From Ampullaceana balthica (Eukaryota > Mollusca > Gastropoda > Lymnaeidae), in assembly GCA_944989445.1 (NCBI GenBank), contig CALYLW010000165.1:439001-503000 (forward strand): a stretch of DNA of 64,000 nt. The letters are read 5' to 3'. Shown one piece after another: positions 33,024-43,989 of this stretch. The first letter of the stretch is position 1. Every line of letters starts with the position of its first letter. A program made the position numbers and the translations under genes. The notes under the pieces were generated by a model. The model did no database searches and was not told the DNA's origin. It saw only the letters and a program-made list of their open reading frames with translations.

Positions 33024-35345
33024 GGGGCCGTCCATAAATGACGTCACGCACCTAGGGGGAGGGGGGTCACACTTTTGTGACGATGCGTGACGAGGGGGAG
33101 GGAGGGGGGTTGAAGAAATGTGACGTCACATCAAAAGGGTAACTTTAAATGAAACTTCCACCGAAATATTTTGTCGCTTACAATTTATTTAATGACTTTT
33201 TTTTTCTTTATTTTTTTTTAAATCAGTGCTTCTCAATGTGCCGGTCGGTAGGACATCAGACGCTGGTTGGCGTAAGCTATCAAGACACGAAAATTAAATC
33301 TAATTATAATCCTTAAGTTTTAGAACCCCCAAGATAACGTATAATGATATTGTTACCCTGCTTCGTTTGATGTTGACATCAAAGCATTTGTGATGTAACC
33401 GCAGCGCCGGTTGGTTCTCTCACGTCAGGCGGCTTTTTTGCCCGTTACCCCAAAATATACAAGTTTATGTGTGCGTTACGCCCCCCCCAACCCCCAGACT
33501 CTAGGTACTGCTCACATGACTTGGGGATTTGGGGGAGCGTCGTTAGCCCGCCCCCCCCTCCCCCGAAATTCCTACTGGTGAGTTTTACAAGCATGATAAG
33601 TGTCTAAAAATGATCTGAATAGGATTATGTGTAGATATTTTAAGTCAAAACGACATGGAATATCATTTTTCTTTAAAGTGGGGGGGGGAGGGTTATCTAT
33701 TTGATAGAATTATAAACGTTTTAAGTTTGATATAATTGTTCGATAGGTTGGTGGTCAAACGCCCCTGGCCATTCTAGATATAATGATAAATGAGCCCATT
33801 TAAAATTAGTCAACTATTCATTAACTTTATTGAATGCATTAAATTCTTGACATTGCAATTCGAGAGGAGCAAAAAACAACTTTTCTTCTTAGATCAGTTT
33901 TTAAGGCATTAATTTTAAATATTACAGAAAGGATACCTCATACAGCCAAGTCATGTGGATTAAGATTAGGCCTATTGTCACTCGTGTCAATATAAATGAA
34001 AGTAGGGTGGATTTAGGTGTCTTCGTATAGTACGTAGGTAAGAAATCTACATAGTTGTCAAATTTTTTTAAAAAATGCATTTTCTGGAAGGAACCGGTTC
34101 AATAATGGGCATATGTTCCAAGCGTACACGTACACATGACGTATTTTAATATATCTAGTGGATTTTAGTGGATGTTATATGTCCCAAATGAGTCTGCATT
34201 ACCCCCAAGAATTCCCTTTTGACACCAGATGAGGTAATTTATCCCTGTTCGCCGACCTCTTTCAGCGGGATGCCCGTCAGTCCATTGAGGGATTAAAAAA
34301 AAATACATCCTAAAAATATTATTTTTAAATAATTTTTTTTCTAAGCAAAGACGTTAACCGTGATGATTGTTAAGTCTCTATGTTAGGTGGATTGTACCTT
34401 GCTCTCCGCTACACACAACATACACAAGAGATGACACAAGTCTGTGTAACGATGCAATGTTTATTCTACTATACACAACTGTACAACTGGCTGTCTTGCC
34501 TTGACATAAAATACATCTATATATAACGGGCTGTATGCTCAAGCATGCCCTCGGTCCGACTCGACCGCTCCTGGGCCCATGCTCAAGTCCTCTTCAGATC
34601 TACGTAAATACACAAAGTTTCCAAGTCCCCTCGGTCCGACCCGACCGCTTCTGGGCGACGTTAAACTCAACTCTGTTTTACTGCAACCCTGCAGCTCCCC
34701 GGTCTATCCTGACCGGTCTGACCGCACAACACTGTGCGAAGTACACACTCTCTGCAACTCCCGCACTCGTCTCGACTACCCTCTTATATACCCCCCAACT
34801 GGTCTCAACTGACCCTGGCGTGTCCTCTGGTCATGTCCCTGACATATCCCGTGTGACCAGAAGTTCACTCAGCCATCACTAGACATTATTCCCGTGATAG
34901 GAGTTCATACCCGTCAACAACGCCTTGACCCGACTCTAACACTGGCTCACAACAATCTCACCACAATCATTCGCAGTGATTCTCATACCCTGACAATGAT
35001 TAATATTCAATGTTTAATTTGTATACATTAAAATAAAATGTAATCTAAGGATGTTAACACAGTTCTTTTTCTGAAGGCCGGTTAAACGTTTTAAAAAACG
35101 CGGGTTACAATATTACAATGTAGACCTTCACTAAATAAATAATAAATGCTTAAATGACAATAAAAGTGATTTGAAACATACTTATTTGCATATAGAAAAT
35201 AAGTTTTTTTGTGCTGTTGTTTTTTTTTGGGGGGGGGGCTCAAAGCTTTGTGACGTATTTTTAGAGGGGGGGTCTAACTTTTTGTGACGACGCGAGACGA
35301 GGGGGGGGGTCAAAAATTGGCAAAAATCGCATGACGTCATTTATG
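33024..35345. mobile_element. Second large GGGGCCGTCC element, split by a solo LTR
   Basis: Begins GGGGCCGTCCATAAATGACG. Its sequence runs colinear with the inverse of 24241-22355, except for the insertion at 34368-34995 and the absence of the hAT MITE. The right terminus is degraded (GACGTCATTTATGCTTG). No coding sequence. Confidence 0.8.
34368..34995. mobile_element. Solo LTR, 628 bp
   Basis: Starts TGTTAAGTC and ends CCTGACA, the TG...CA form of a retrotransposon LTR. It is flanked by ATGAT at 34363-34367 and 34996-35000, a 5-bp duplication. The sister elements at 22733-22745 and 53935-53945 lack the insertion. It has a TATA-like stretch (TATATATAAC near 34519) and two related segments with CCTCGGTCCGAC. 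No internal retrotransposon region is left. The family (Gypsy, BEL or Copia) cannot be told from the LTR. Confidence 0.88.
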
Positions 35346-35640
35346 CTTGTCGTATTTCCGAACCTTTATCTGTAGCTCAGTTTGCCTTTGCGGCGTCTTA
35401 AGACATTCAAATGAAAACTTTGTTCCAGTAGTGTAAATTATTTTTAAAAATTTTATTCAGCGCATTTCCTTTTTACCTGTTTTACTCTTAAAACAGTACG
35501 GTAATTCATATTGGATTTCGCTAATGTTGGATTGCCCGCTTCCATGCATTCATCTATTGGTATGAAGCACGGATTGTGTTCCGTTTAATCTGCATTCAAA
35601 AGAACCTCTGACCTTGTGGCACCCTATTATTTTATTTTAA
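35346..35640. other. Spacer without a recognised gene
   Basis: AT-rich sequence between the DNA element and the integrase remnant. Nothing could be supported. Confidence 0.35.
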
Positions 35641-36072
35641 ACCAGCCGCATTTCTTATGAAAGGCGTAAATATAAACGAGTAGCACAACGTTGCGACCTT
35701 ATTAGATTAGGCCAATTTGTACAGAGTTGACGAATCGGATTTCGCAACTTTAAAAACACATTTTTTGGTCACTATAACATTAAATCCAATACGACTAGAG
35801 CACAAACTTTGTCAACCATAGGAGACCAACTGTATGATCAGCTTTTACAATTCTACTCTACAATGAAAGATAAGTACCCCCTGTGGATCCATGACTACCC
35901 TTCAGAGAAACGGTCAAATGCCAAGTCACAATTTAGACAAACTGCAAAGCCTTTTGAAGCAAAAAAAAATTGATTCTTTACCATGGTGAAAAGGAAGTTA
36001 TCAATAAAATTCGCCTGCCAAATATCCTGAAGACGTTTCATGTCAACCCAAATTTTGGTGGCCATTTTGGCA

Positions 36073-36502
36073 GAGAGCCACAATCTCTGAACGTTGTTAT
36101 TGTCAGAGATAAGACAGCCACAATCTCTGAACGTTGTTATTGGCAGAGATAAGACAGCCACAACCTCTGAACGTTGTTATTGTCAGAGATAAGACAGACA
36201 CAATCTCTGAACGTTGTTATTGTCAGAGATAAGACAGCCACAATCTCTGAACGTTGTTATTGGCAGAGATAAGACAGCCACAACCTCTGAACGTTGTTAT
36301 TGTCAGAGATAAGACAGACACAATCTCTGAACGTTGTTATTGTCAGAGATAAGACAGACACAATCTCTGAACGTTGTTATTGTCAGAGATAAGACAGACA
36401 CAATCTCTGAACGTTGTTATTGTCAGAGATAAGACAGACACAATCTCTGAACGTTGTTATTGTCAGAGATAAGACAGCCACAATCTCTGAACGTTGTTAT
36501 TG
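36073..36502. repeat. 40-bp minisatellite inside the integrase remnant
   Basis: About ten copies of a unit with core CACAATCTCTGAACGTTGTT. It was amplified from the codons between the HHCC zinc-ligand pairs (coding sense ATISERCYW at the right edge). Two subtypes (GTCAGAG and GGCAGAG) alternate. Confidence 0.92.
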
Positions 36503-36892
36503 GAAAAGAATGAAGAGTGATGTTCACAAATATATCAAAGCCTGTCAAAAATGTTTTGCCCTAAAGCCAAAAACCAACAAGAAGACACCACCACTGAACA
36601 AAATGACAGTGCATACCACATCTGTACATGCCTCAAACAGATGCACTCCTTTTAAAATTATGTGTGGACGAAAATGCCAAACTACCTACGGATCTCAGGC
36701 TTGCGGAAGATGTAATATTAAATTATTTGGACAATGTCAACGCCGATGTGCTGAACACACTTACAGCAATTCAAAAAATGCTAAATCTAAAAGTGAATAC
36801 CAATATCCACCCAGCCAAGTCACATCAAGTGTGTAACTTTGATCGCAGAAATACAAGCAACCAAGAATTAACTGCTGATTCCATTGTTTAAA

Positions 36893-37285
36893 TAATCCTT
36901 AATGAAAGACGCCTAAGATGGCTAGGATATGTGAAAAGAATTAGCCCGTGTCGCATCCCCAAGGACCTCCTATCTCGATAACTGGTATCGGAAAAAGGAA
37001 GACAGGTCACCCACATCTCCGATTTAAGGATGTCTGCCAGAGAGACTTGAAAGCGGCCAAAATAAGGACAAGTGACTTGGAGTGTAAAGCAGGAGACCGA
37101 GCTACATGGCGCACAGTTGTCAAAGAGAACGTAAAAGTAGCCGAAGAGCGCAGCTTGGACGAGGCTACAGACAGAAGAGATAGGAGAAAGGCCAAAACAT
37201 TGGGAAGCAAAGGATTCGTTTGCACCATCGTCTCGCGAGACGGAAGGATGCTGATGACGATGATATCAAGAATCATCGCCGCATT
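36893..37285 (+). mobile_element. LINE C-terminal fragment inserted in the integrase remnant
   Basis: Shifting frames give ERRLRWLGYVKRISP, HLRFKDVCQRDLKAAKI and a final degenerate zinc-finger-like stretch. This resembles the end of RTE/CFDP2-type LINE ORFs and the similar C-terminus at 40620-40871. It is decayed and 5' truncated. Confidence 0.6.
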
Positions 37286-37796
37286 CACCGCATGGAACCC
37301 TGATGGATTGGTCCCTACCTCGTGGTAGAATCATTGAACAATGCAAGAGTTAAGCTAAAGAATATATCGACTGACAAAATACTCAGAAACACCAACAATG
37401 TCAGTAACGTAAAAGTTAACAGCCATAAAAAGGTTTCTTCACCCAATCAGTTCCCTGATTATTCTGTTAAAGGTAATGTCAATGGGATCATACAACAAAA
37501 GGAACAAGAAATCACAGAAACAGACATCATTGTGATACAACCTGTGTCAAAACAAATGCAGATTATGACTTTTAACCCACTAAAAATCTCAAGAAGAAAG
37601 CGTCTTATCACAACTCTTGGCCTTACTTTCGACAAGTTTGTATATATATTATGGCCGCAATCGAGATCTTGAACAACCGAGAAGTACATATTTAAAAAAA
37701 AGGGGGGGGGCGGTTACTTTAGAGCCATCATAAACTACATTCTAACAGGAACAAAAGACAACCACACCCTCCTCAGAGATATACTAATTCAACACG

Positions 37797-37995
37797 TGAA
37801 CACTGGCAATACATAACAACTACACAACTACATGACAACTACATGACAACTACATGATGACTACATAAGAACTACAAGATAACTACATAACAACTACATG
37901 ACAACTACATGATGACTACATAACAACTACATGACAACTACACAACAACTACATGATGATTACATAACAACTACACAACAACTACATGATGACTA
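37797..37995. repeat. 10-11-bp minisatellite (AACTACATGAC)
   Basis: Roughly eighteen degenerate copies of AACTACATGAC, with variants ATGATGACTACAT. Confidence 0.85.
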
Positions 37996-38004
37996 CTTGA
38001 ATCA

Positions 38005-38320
38005 AAGTGTGTAGTGGGTTGGCTGAGGAAACCAGGAAAACTAACACTATCAACATTTAAAACCAACACTATCAACATTTTAAACCATCACTATCAACAT
38101 TTAAAACCAACACTATCAACATTTAAAACCAACACTATCAACATTTAAAACCAACACTATCAACATTTAAAACCGACACTATCAATATTTAAAACCAACA
38201 CTATCAATATTTAAAACTCGAATTAAAATGCAAGACTAGACATAAACTAATGATAAGCGTAGGACGCAATAATCTTCTGTATAGAAGGAGCGTCTCTAAA
38301 TGATAGGATAAGGTAAGGAA
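38005..38320 (+). mobile_element. CR1-like LINE 3' end containing a 22-bp minisatellite
   Basis: The 3' tail AAGCGTAGGACGCAATAATC and TTCTGTATAGAAGGAGCGTC is shared with the LINE ending at 40618. The preceding GGAAACCAGGAAAACTAACA matches its last codons. In between, about eight copies of AAAACCAACACTATCAACAT (22-bp period, 38038-38215) have been amplified from those codons. Confidence 0.75.
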
Positions 38321-38587
38321 TCCAAAGTGTTAACACGCGTTTGAAAAGCAACAAATAAGACCACTCTTAAATTATTGTTTTAAAATAATCATGTAGTGCT
38401 GGATTAAGTTAATGTGAAATAAAAATAATAAAAACGCTGATTCCATATATATTTGCTTAGACTGTAACTTTTGATCTTGAATCGTCGAAACTATATAAGA
38501 TTTCATATTTTTAAAACGAGACAACGATATCATCATTTTCAAATAAAATGTAATGCTCTTTAATTCATCGTAAACTATTTTTTAACT

Positions 38588-38650
38588 AGCGTATCACCCG
38601 TCAAAAATAACGGAAGTTTTCAAAATAAATACACATCAGCTTAAAAAATA
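38588..38650 (-). mobile_element. Helitron-like 3' terminus, copy 1
   Basis: On the - strand a hairpin CCGTTATTTTTGACGG is followed by GTGATACGCTAG and then T. Hairpin plus terminal CTAG next to a T is the hallmark of a Helitron 3' end. The element would extend toward higher coordinates (up to about 38940), but its 5' end was not identified. Confidence 0.65.
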
Positions 38651-38956
38651 ACTGAATACAGAACTTTCATTTGTTTTATTTATTTTTATTTAATTCATTT
38701 ATTATCATATTGAAAATTTTTATGGGGAACGTTCAAAAAGAGTTATTTTTTGGTGCAATAATTTGGTGCGCTGCTTTCTAAAATTAGTAGCGTGTTACAT
38801 ACAAACATACATATATACATACAGACGACGGGAATTATGTATATTGATTATTATTTTATTTTAATTAAAACAATTTTGATACTTAAGACAAGAGCTTAAT
38901 TTCTCCGACAGAGCTAATACATGAAGAGAAATACTAAAAAGTCATGCATCAATTTT

Positions 38957-39956
38957 TTACTATATATACATGGTGTTCGCTGCCAGGCAGCTGCAAGAGA
39001 AATGTCAGGAGCAGAACTTCGACCTGTTCTCCACCTATGTCGACCTGACCAACGCTTTTGACACTGTTGGCAGAGAGGGTCTGTGGAAGATCATGGCCAA
39101 GTACGGTTGCCCAAGGAAATTCATCGTCTTGGTGCTGAATTTCCATGAGGGCATGCAGGCCAGAGTCCAGGACAGCGGGGAGTTTTCTGATCCTTTCCCA
39201 GTCACAAACGGGGTCAAGCAGGGCTGCGTCCTGGCACCAACACTGTTTAGCCTCATGTTTCCCGCCATGCTGACAGAGGCCTTCAGAGACGAGAATGTTG
39301 GTGTCAACCTGGAGTACCGCACAGATGGCAAACTGTTCAACCTTCTGAGGCTCCAGGCAAAAACCAAGGTTATGACAAACATCATTAGAGACCTGCTGTT
39401 TGCTGATGACTGTGCCCTCAACGGTGTCTCAGAAGCTGACATGCAACGCAGTGTAAACCTGTTCTTCAGCGCCTGCACAAACTTTGGTCTGACAATCAAC
39501 ACTAAGAAGACTGAGGTCCTCCATCAGCCCACGCCTGGAAGGCCCTACGTTGAGCCCAACATCACTGTCAACGACCAGAGACTCAACACAGTGAACCGGT
39601 TCACATACCTAGGCAGCACACTGTCTCAAAATGTTACCATCGATGATGAAGTGAACGTCAGAATTGCCAGAGCCAGCTCCACTTTCGGCAGGTTGATTCT
39701 CAGCATAAATTGACAGAACACAATTCCAGACACAGTGGTACTGACCAAGGCAGGTCTCCCCAGCATCTTCACCCTCCTGATGCAGACCCAGCTTCGAATG
39801 TCCGAATGCCAGACGAGAGACTGCCAAAGAGAATCTTCTATGGTGAGCTCCAGAATGGCCAGCGGTCCCACGGTGGGCAAAAGAAACGCTTCAAAGACAC
39901 ACTGAAAGCCTCAATGAAAGCGTTTGCCATCAATCCAAGAACTGACCCAAACTAAA
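38957..39956 (+). pseudogene. RTE-like LINE reverse transcriptase fragment
   Basis: An open frame from 38970 to the stop at 39713 encodes reverse transcriptase motifs: FAARQLQEKCQEQNFDLFST, YVDLTNAFDTVGREGLW, NGVKQGCVLAPTLFSLMF, the catalytic FADDCALNG and FTYLGSTLSQ. After a stop and frameshift the C-terminal [20 protein letters not shown] and [18 protein letters not shown] follow (39710-39955). The frame continues at 40619-40871 after a nested CR1-like insertion. It is 5' truncated, lacking endonuclease and N-terminal parts. The RTE/CFDP2-type assignment is by resemblance; another jockey-group clade is possible. Confidence 0.75.
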
Positions 39957-40618
39957 GATGCAAAATACTTAGGAGTCTTAATAAATGAGAAACTATCATG
40001 GAATCCCCATGTCAATGAAGTTATTAAAAAAATCAAACAAAACCTTAGGCTTTATAAAAAGAAACTTTAACAAATGTAATAGAGATATAAAACTAAAATG
40101 CTACCTCACTTTGGTGAGACCTGTACTAGAATATGCATCTTCTGTATGGGACCCATCCACCAAAGAAAACATTGATAAACTAGAACAAATTCAAAAAAGA
40201 GCTGCCAGATTCATTACTGGAGAGTATTCGAAACTGACAAGAATAACACCATTAGTTAAATCATTAAACCTTGAAACACTAGAGGATAGAAGAACCAAAA
40301 GCAAAGTAGTAATAATACATAAAGCAATTAATTCTAATTTAGAAATACAACACAAAGATAACTTAATACAACCCTCAGATAGACATAAGGATAAAAACAC
40401 CTTTCTTATTCCGTATACAAGAACAAACACATACAAGTTTTCCTTCTTCCCGTCCGGAATTCGGGCGTGGAATGGGTTGCCTGAAGAATCCAGGAAAACC
40501 AACACTTTATCAACATTTAAATCTCTAATAAAAATGCAGGACTAAACACAAACCATAGATAAGCGTAGGACGCAATAATCTTCTGTATAGAAGGAGCGTC
40601 TGTAAACAGATAAGATAC
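39957..40618 (+). mobile_element. CR1-like LINE 3' fragment nested in the RTE-like element
   Basis: Frames give KYLGVLINEKLSWNPHVNEV, then a frameshift and KTLGFIKRNFNKCNRDIKLK, RPVLEYASSVWDPSTKENID and QKRAARFITGEYSKLTRITP to the stop near 40545. This is the characteristic C-terminal region of CR1-type ORF2. The tail with GTAGGACGCAATAATC follows and ends in GATA-like repeats. The host frame resumes at about 40619. Confidence 0.78.
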
Positions 40619-40871
40619 GAATCCAGACACGTGGGAACGAGCTGCAATGGACCGATCCACCTGGCGCTCTTCCATCCACGAAGGTGCCAAGTCATGCGAG
40701 GCAAACCGGATCACCGCTGCAGAAAAGAAGAGGCAGGGCCGAAAGGCCCATGCTGTCAACCCTCCTGGAGATGTCCCACTCGTCCCTTGTCCTTTCTGTT
40801 CACGAACCTTCCGTGCAAGAATCGGCCTCATCAGCTATCGGCGTACGCACAGACAACCCTTGGATGACTAG
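40619..40871 (+). pseudogene. C-terminus of the interrupted RTE-like LINE
   Basis: Encodes WERAAMDRSTWRSSIHEGAK and CPFCSRTFRARIGLISYRRT, a terminal C2H2-like finger, then stop. It completes the fragment at 38957-39956, because the frame before the insertion ends in [10 protein letters not shown]. Confidence 0.7.
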
Positions 40872-40928
40872 ATTGGTCCTCGTCGTATCGACGGACGAAC
40901 ACATACACTATATATCTTCATGTTGTCA

Positions 40929-41180
40929 AAGGGGTATATTCTGGCATAGGCCAGTTTAACCCCAGGGGTATATTATGGCATAGGCCAGTTTAACCCCAGG
41001 GTTATGTTCTGGCATAGGCCAGTTTAACCCCAGGGGTATATTCTGGCATAGGCCAGTTTAACCCCAGGGGTATATTCTGGCCTAGGCCAGTTTAACCCCA
41101 GGGGTATATTCTGGTCTAGGCCAGATTTTACCCTGGTATATTCTGGTCAGGGGATTAATCTGGCCTGCTACACCTGATCG
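40929..41180 (+). repeat. 34-bp minisatellite from a dispersed repeat
   Basis: About six copies of GGGGTATATTCTGGCATAGG plus CCAGTTTAACCCCA. The same motif occurs singly, inverted, at 32335-32450, which is probably the unexpanded form. Confidence 0.85.
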
Positions 41181-41519
41181 CGTCGCGCCAATAATTACCA
41201 CTCATTTGATTTTACAACAGTATTTTTTATTATGATGATCTTTCTTTCGGTGTGAGGAAATTACTACAGCTTAGTTATTTTCAATGTTTTTTCTTCGACT
41301 TACGTTTTAAATCAGAATTTTAAATGATTTGATTGGCTTTTATAAACGAAAAGAAATTGGTGTTTTAAGTTCAGATCAGGAAAAGGAACTAAAACAAAAT
41401 AAAAATAAGGTTGATGAGCTAGAAAATAAACTGAAAAGAAAGAAATATGAACAAGATAACAGAATATATTTCGAAAAAATTATTAAAAAACGTATATGCA
41501 AATTTGTGCTGAAAATCAT

Positions 41520-42671
41520 GACGTCAGCAGCAAATTGAAGATCCGACAGAAAGCTGGTGGACCTACAATTGAAGAAGATCAGCCGCTCCTTTTAAAAATC
41601 ATTGTTGACATTGCATTGTATGGGTCTGCTGCTCACGGAAAAAAGACAGAGTGATATTTATCGTAGTGCTAGAAATCTCGTTGATTTGACAGAACATTTA
41701 AAGATTCAAGGTTTACAAATAAGTAGAAGCGCTGTTTATACTCGGCTTTTGCCAAAACGAAGTTTATCATCGGAAGGCAAACGCCATGTAACAACTGTAT
41801 TAGTGAAGTTAATTCGAGCACAAAATGATTTACACTCAAAACACATTGATGTTAGGTTTTGTACAGCTACTTTGAATCACCTAGAAGAAGTGGCTTCTTT
41901 GTTGGGACCTAAAGAAGTATGCTTCATCAGTCAAGATGACAAAGCCAGAGTCCCCATTGGATTGACAGCAGCTGTCAAGGAAGCTCCACTTTTAATGCAT
42001 GTCGAATATCCCGTTACATTGACTGATCACGACTGGGTAGTAGCATCTAGACACGAACTCCTACCATCTGTTTATGCTGGCATTGAAATCCAAAAAAGAC
42101 GGTTTAGGTATACACGAAGCTGTAACATATGCAGGCCCAACTTACATAGCCATCAGATCAGGCAAGCATTGCTCATCATCAGCTTATGTAACATATGCAG
42201 GCCCAACTTACATAGCCATCAGATCAGGCAAGCATTGCTCATCATCAGCTTATGTAACATATGCAGGCCAAACTTACATAGCCATCAGATCAGGCAAGCA
42301 TTGCTCATCATCAGCTTATGTAACATATGCAGGCCCAACTTACATAGCCATCAGATCAGGCAAGCATTGCTCATCATCAGCTTATGTAACATATGCAGGC
42401 TCAACTTACATAGCCATCAGATCAGGCAAGCATTGCTCATCATCAGCTTATGTAACATATGCAGGCCCAACTTACATAGCCATCAGATCAGGCAAGCATT
42501 GCTCATCATCAGCTTATAGCCATGGACTGGACTATAAAAGGCTACTTGAATTGGAAGAGTTTGACATTGTTACCAAGGATCCAAGCAACAAGATGATCAA
42601 ACCGATTCTTATTATGTCTGTGGATGGTGGACCTGATGAAAATCCAAGGTATCAAAACATTATTGATGTGG
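41520..42671 (+). pseudogene. Transposase-like gene of unknown superfamily, part 1
   Basis: Reads AGGPTIEEDQPLLLKIIVDI, then a frameshift at an A-run near 41640, DIYRSARNLVDLTEHLKIQG, ISRSAVYTRLLPKRSLSSEG, KEVCFISQDDKARVPIGLTA and VTLTDHDWVVASRHELLPSV. After a second frameshift near 42090 come a 66-bp array (42122-42517) and IMSVDGGPDENPRYQNIIDV, where an L2-like LINE cuts it at 42672. From memory, predicted proteins with QDDKARVPIG and DGGPDENPRY are widespread in invertebrate genomes and behave like mobile-element genes. The acidic motifs could be part of a DDE-type catalytic triad, but this is inference. Further pieces of the same frame follow at 43413, 45966 and 47395. Confidence 0.6.
42122..42517 (+). 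repeat. 66-bp in-frame repeat x6 within the transposase-like gene
   Basis: Six copies, exactly 396 bp, each coding for VTYAGPTYIAIRSGKHCSSS plus AY. The period is 22 codons, so the frame is preserved through the array. Single-base differences (CCC, CCA, CTC) separate some units. Confidence 0.95.
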
Positions 42672-43412
42672 CCATCCATCAGATCAGCTCAATCCGACAA
42701 TACTTAACAATTAGTGCAACAAAAACTCTAGTCTGTACTCTTGTTCTAGCTCGTTTTGATTATTGCAATTCTCTTCTGTCAAGTGTGCCTAAAAATGCAT
42801 TGAAAAACTACAGAAAGTTCAAAATTCAGCTGCCAGACTAGTTCTTGAGGCACAAAAAAAAACTATGACCAAGTTACTCCGCTACTTTACTCACTTCATT
42901 GGCTATACCTATACATACCCGAATTGATAACAAACTGGCCGTTCTCTGTCACAAATTCTTTTCTGACTCATGCACTTCCTATCTTACTGAGATTCTGTCG
43001 GTGTACTCACCAAGTTGTCAGCTACGTTCTTCTGAAGACACATGCATTCTCTCTGTTCCTAAGACACGCACAAAAACATTTGGCGAAATTTCGTTCTCTT
43101 TTTGTGCGCAGCCAAACAATGGATTTCTCTACCATTACACATCCGTAGTATTCAAACAACCAAGTACTTGAAGACTGCACTTAAGACACATCTTTTCAAA
43201 ATTTATTTTCCAAATTAATGAAAGAACAATTCTTTTAATGATTAACGTTGCTTTTTTGTGTTATGTACTGTAATTATTGTGGTTGTTATGGTATGAATGC
43301 TAATTTATTACTTATGTGTATGTTAATACCTTCATGTAAAGCGCTGTGAGCCCAGTTCCTTACTGGGATACAGCGCCATATAAATTATCAATTTATTATT
43401 ATTATTATTATT
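42672..43412 (+). mobile_element. L2-like LINE 3' fragment
   Basis: Contains HQISSIRQYLTISATKTLVC, CNSLLSSVPKN, LSVYSPSCQLRSSEDTCILS in shifting frames. The tail ATGTAAAGCGCTGTGAGCCC to TATATAAATTATCAATTTAT with (TTA)n is the same as at 21107. It is more decayed than that copy and interrupts the transposase-like gene. Confidence 0.8.
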
Positions 43413-43621
43413 TCGTGAAGCAGAACATTGATGCAATGTTTGTAGCAACGAATGCGCCTGGTAGATAGCAACGAATGCGCCTGGTAGATAGCAACGAATG
43501 CGCCTGGTAGATAGCAACGAATGCGCCTGGTAGATAGCAACGAATGCGCCTGGTAGATAGCAACGAATGCGCCTGGTAGAAGTGCGTTTAATCGAGAGAA
43601 AGGCAAATGGCTCCATTTAGT
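43413..43621 (+). pseudogene. Transposase-like gene, part 2, with 23-bp array
   Basis: Resumes after the LINE as FVKQNIDAMFVATNAPGR. A 23-bp unit (AGCAACGAATGCGCCTGGTA plus GAT) is then repeated six times (43444-43580), before AFNRE and MAPFS up to the hAT insertion. 23 bp is not a multiple of three, so the array itself breaks the frame. Confidence 0.6.
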
Positions 43622-43766
43622 CAGGCCTGGATTAACCTATAGGCAAACAAGGCATGTGCCTTGGGCACCAAGTGTTTGGGGGGCACCACAAGTCCTCAAG
43701 AAAAATGTGTACATTGTCCATAATCGACATGACGTTAGCAAATCGCAAATGTAATATTAAATCGCA

Positions 43767-43933
43767 CAGGGGCGGTTTAAATGGAATGCTGGTTGGGCTG
43801 AAGCCAAAGGCCCCCAATGATTTAAGACTAAATTAAGGGAACCCAAACTTATTAAATTGTATTATAAAGTGGCTGGACAGGGCCCCAGGTGGAATTGCAG
43901 CCAGGGGCCCCGTGCAATCTTAATCCACCCCTG
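43767..43933. mobile_element. 167-bp hAT MITE
   Basis: Ends CAGGGGCGGTTTAAA and TTAATCCACCCCTG, flanked by AAATCGCA (43759-43766) and AAATCGCT (43934-43941). Its left part resembles sequence at 6421-6500, which precedes another hAT remnant. Confidence 0.82.
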
Positions 43934-43989
43934 AAATCGCTTTTAAAGAGATAAATGAATAATTTGGATCTTTAAAAAATTGAATTTTT

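Larger units (their letters stand above)
35780..37680 (+). pseudogene. Integrase pseudogene (Ty3/Gypsy- or Ginger-like), interrupted
   Basis: Pieces in order: YPLWIHDYPSEKRSNAKSQF (35876 on), then after a frameshift KEVINKIRLPNILKTFHVNP and NFGGHFGRE. YWKRMKSDVHKYIKACQKC (about 36500-36556) follows. Together these form the His-His-Cys-Cys zinc-binding region that precedes an integrase catalytic core. A 40-bp array (36073-36502) splits it between the histidine and cysteine halves. Later pieces are a CTPFKIMCGRK-like segment and WIGPYLVVESLNNARVKLKN near 37300, typical of the chromodomain-side end. Part of the catalytic core is missing, and a LINE fragment sits at 36893-37285. It is not functional. 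Domestication is unlikely because of the frameshifts. Confidence 0.7.

Noticed and set aside
34535..34882. 115-residue frame
   Set aside because: It lies wholly in the solo LTR, where no coding sequence is expected.
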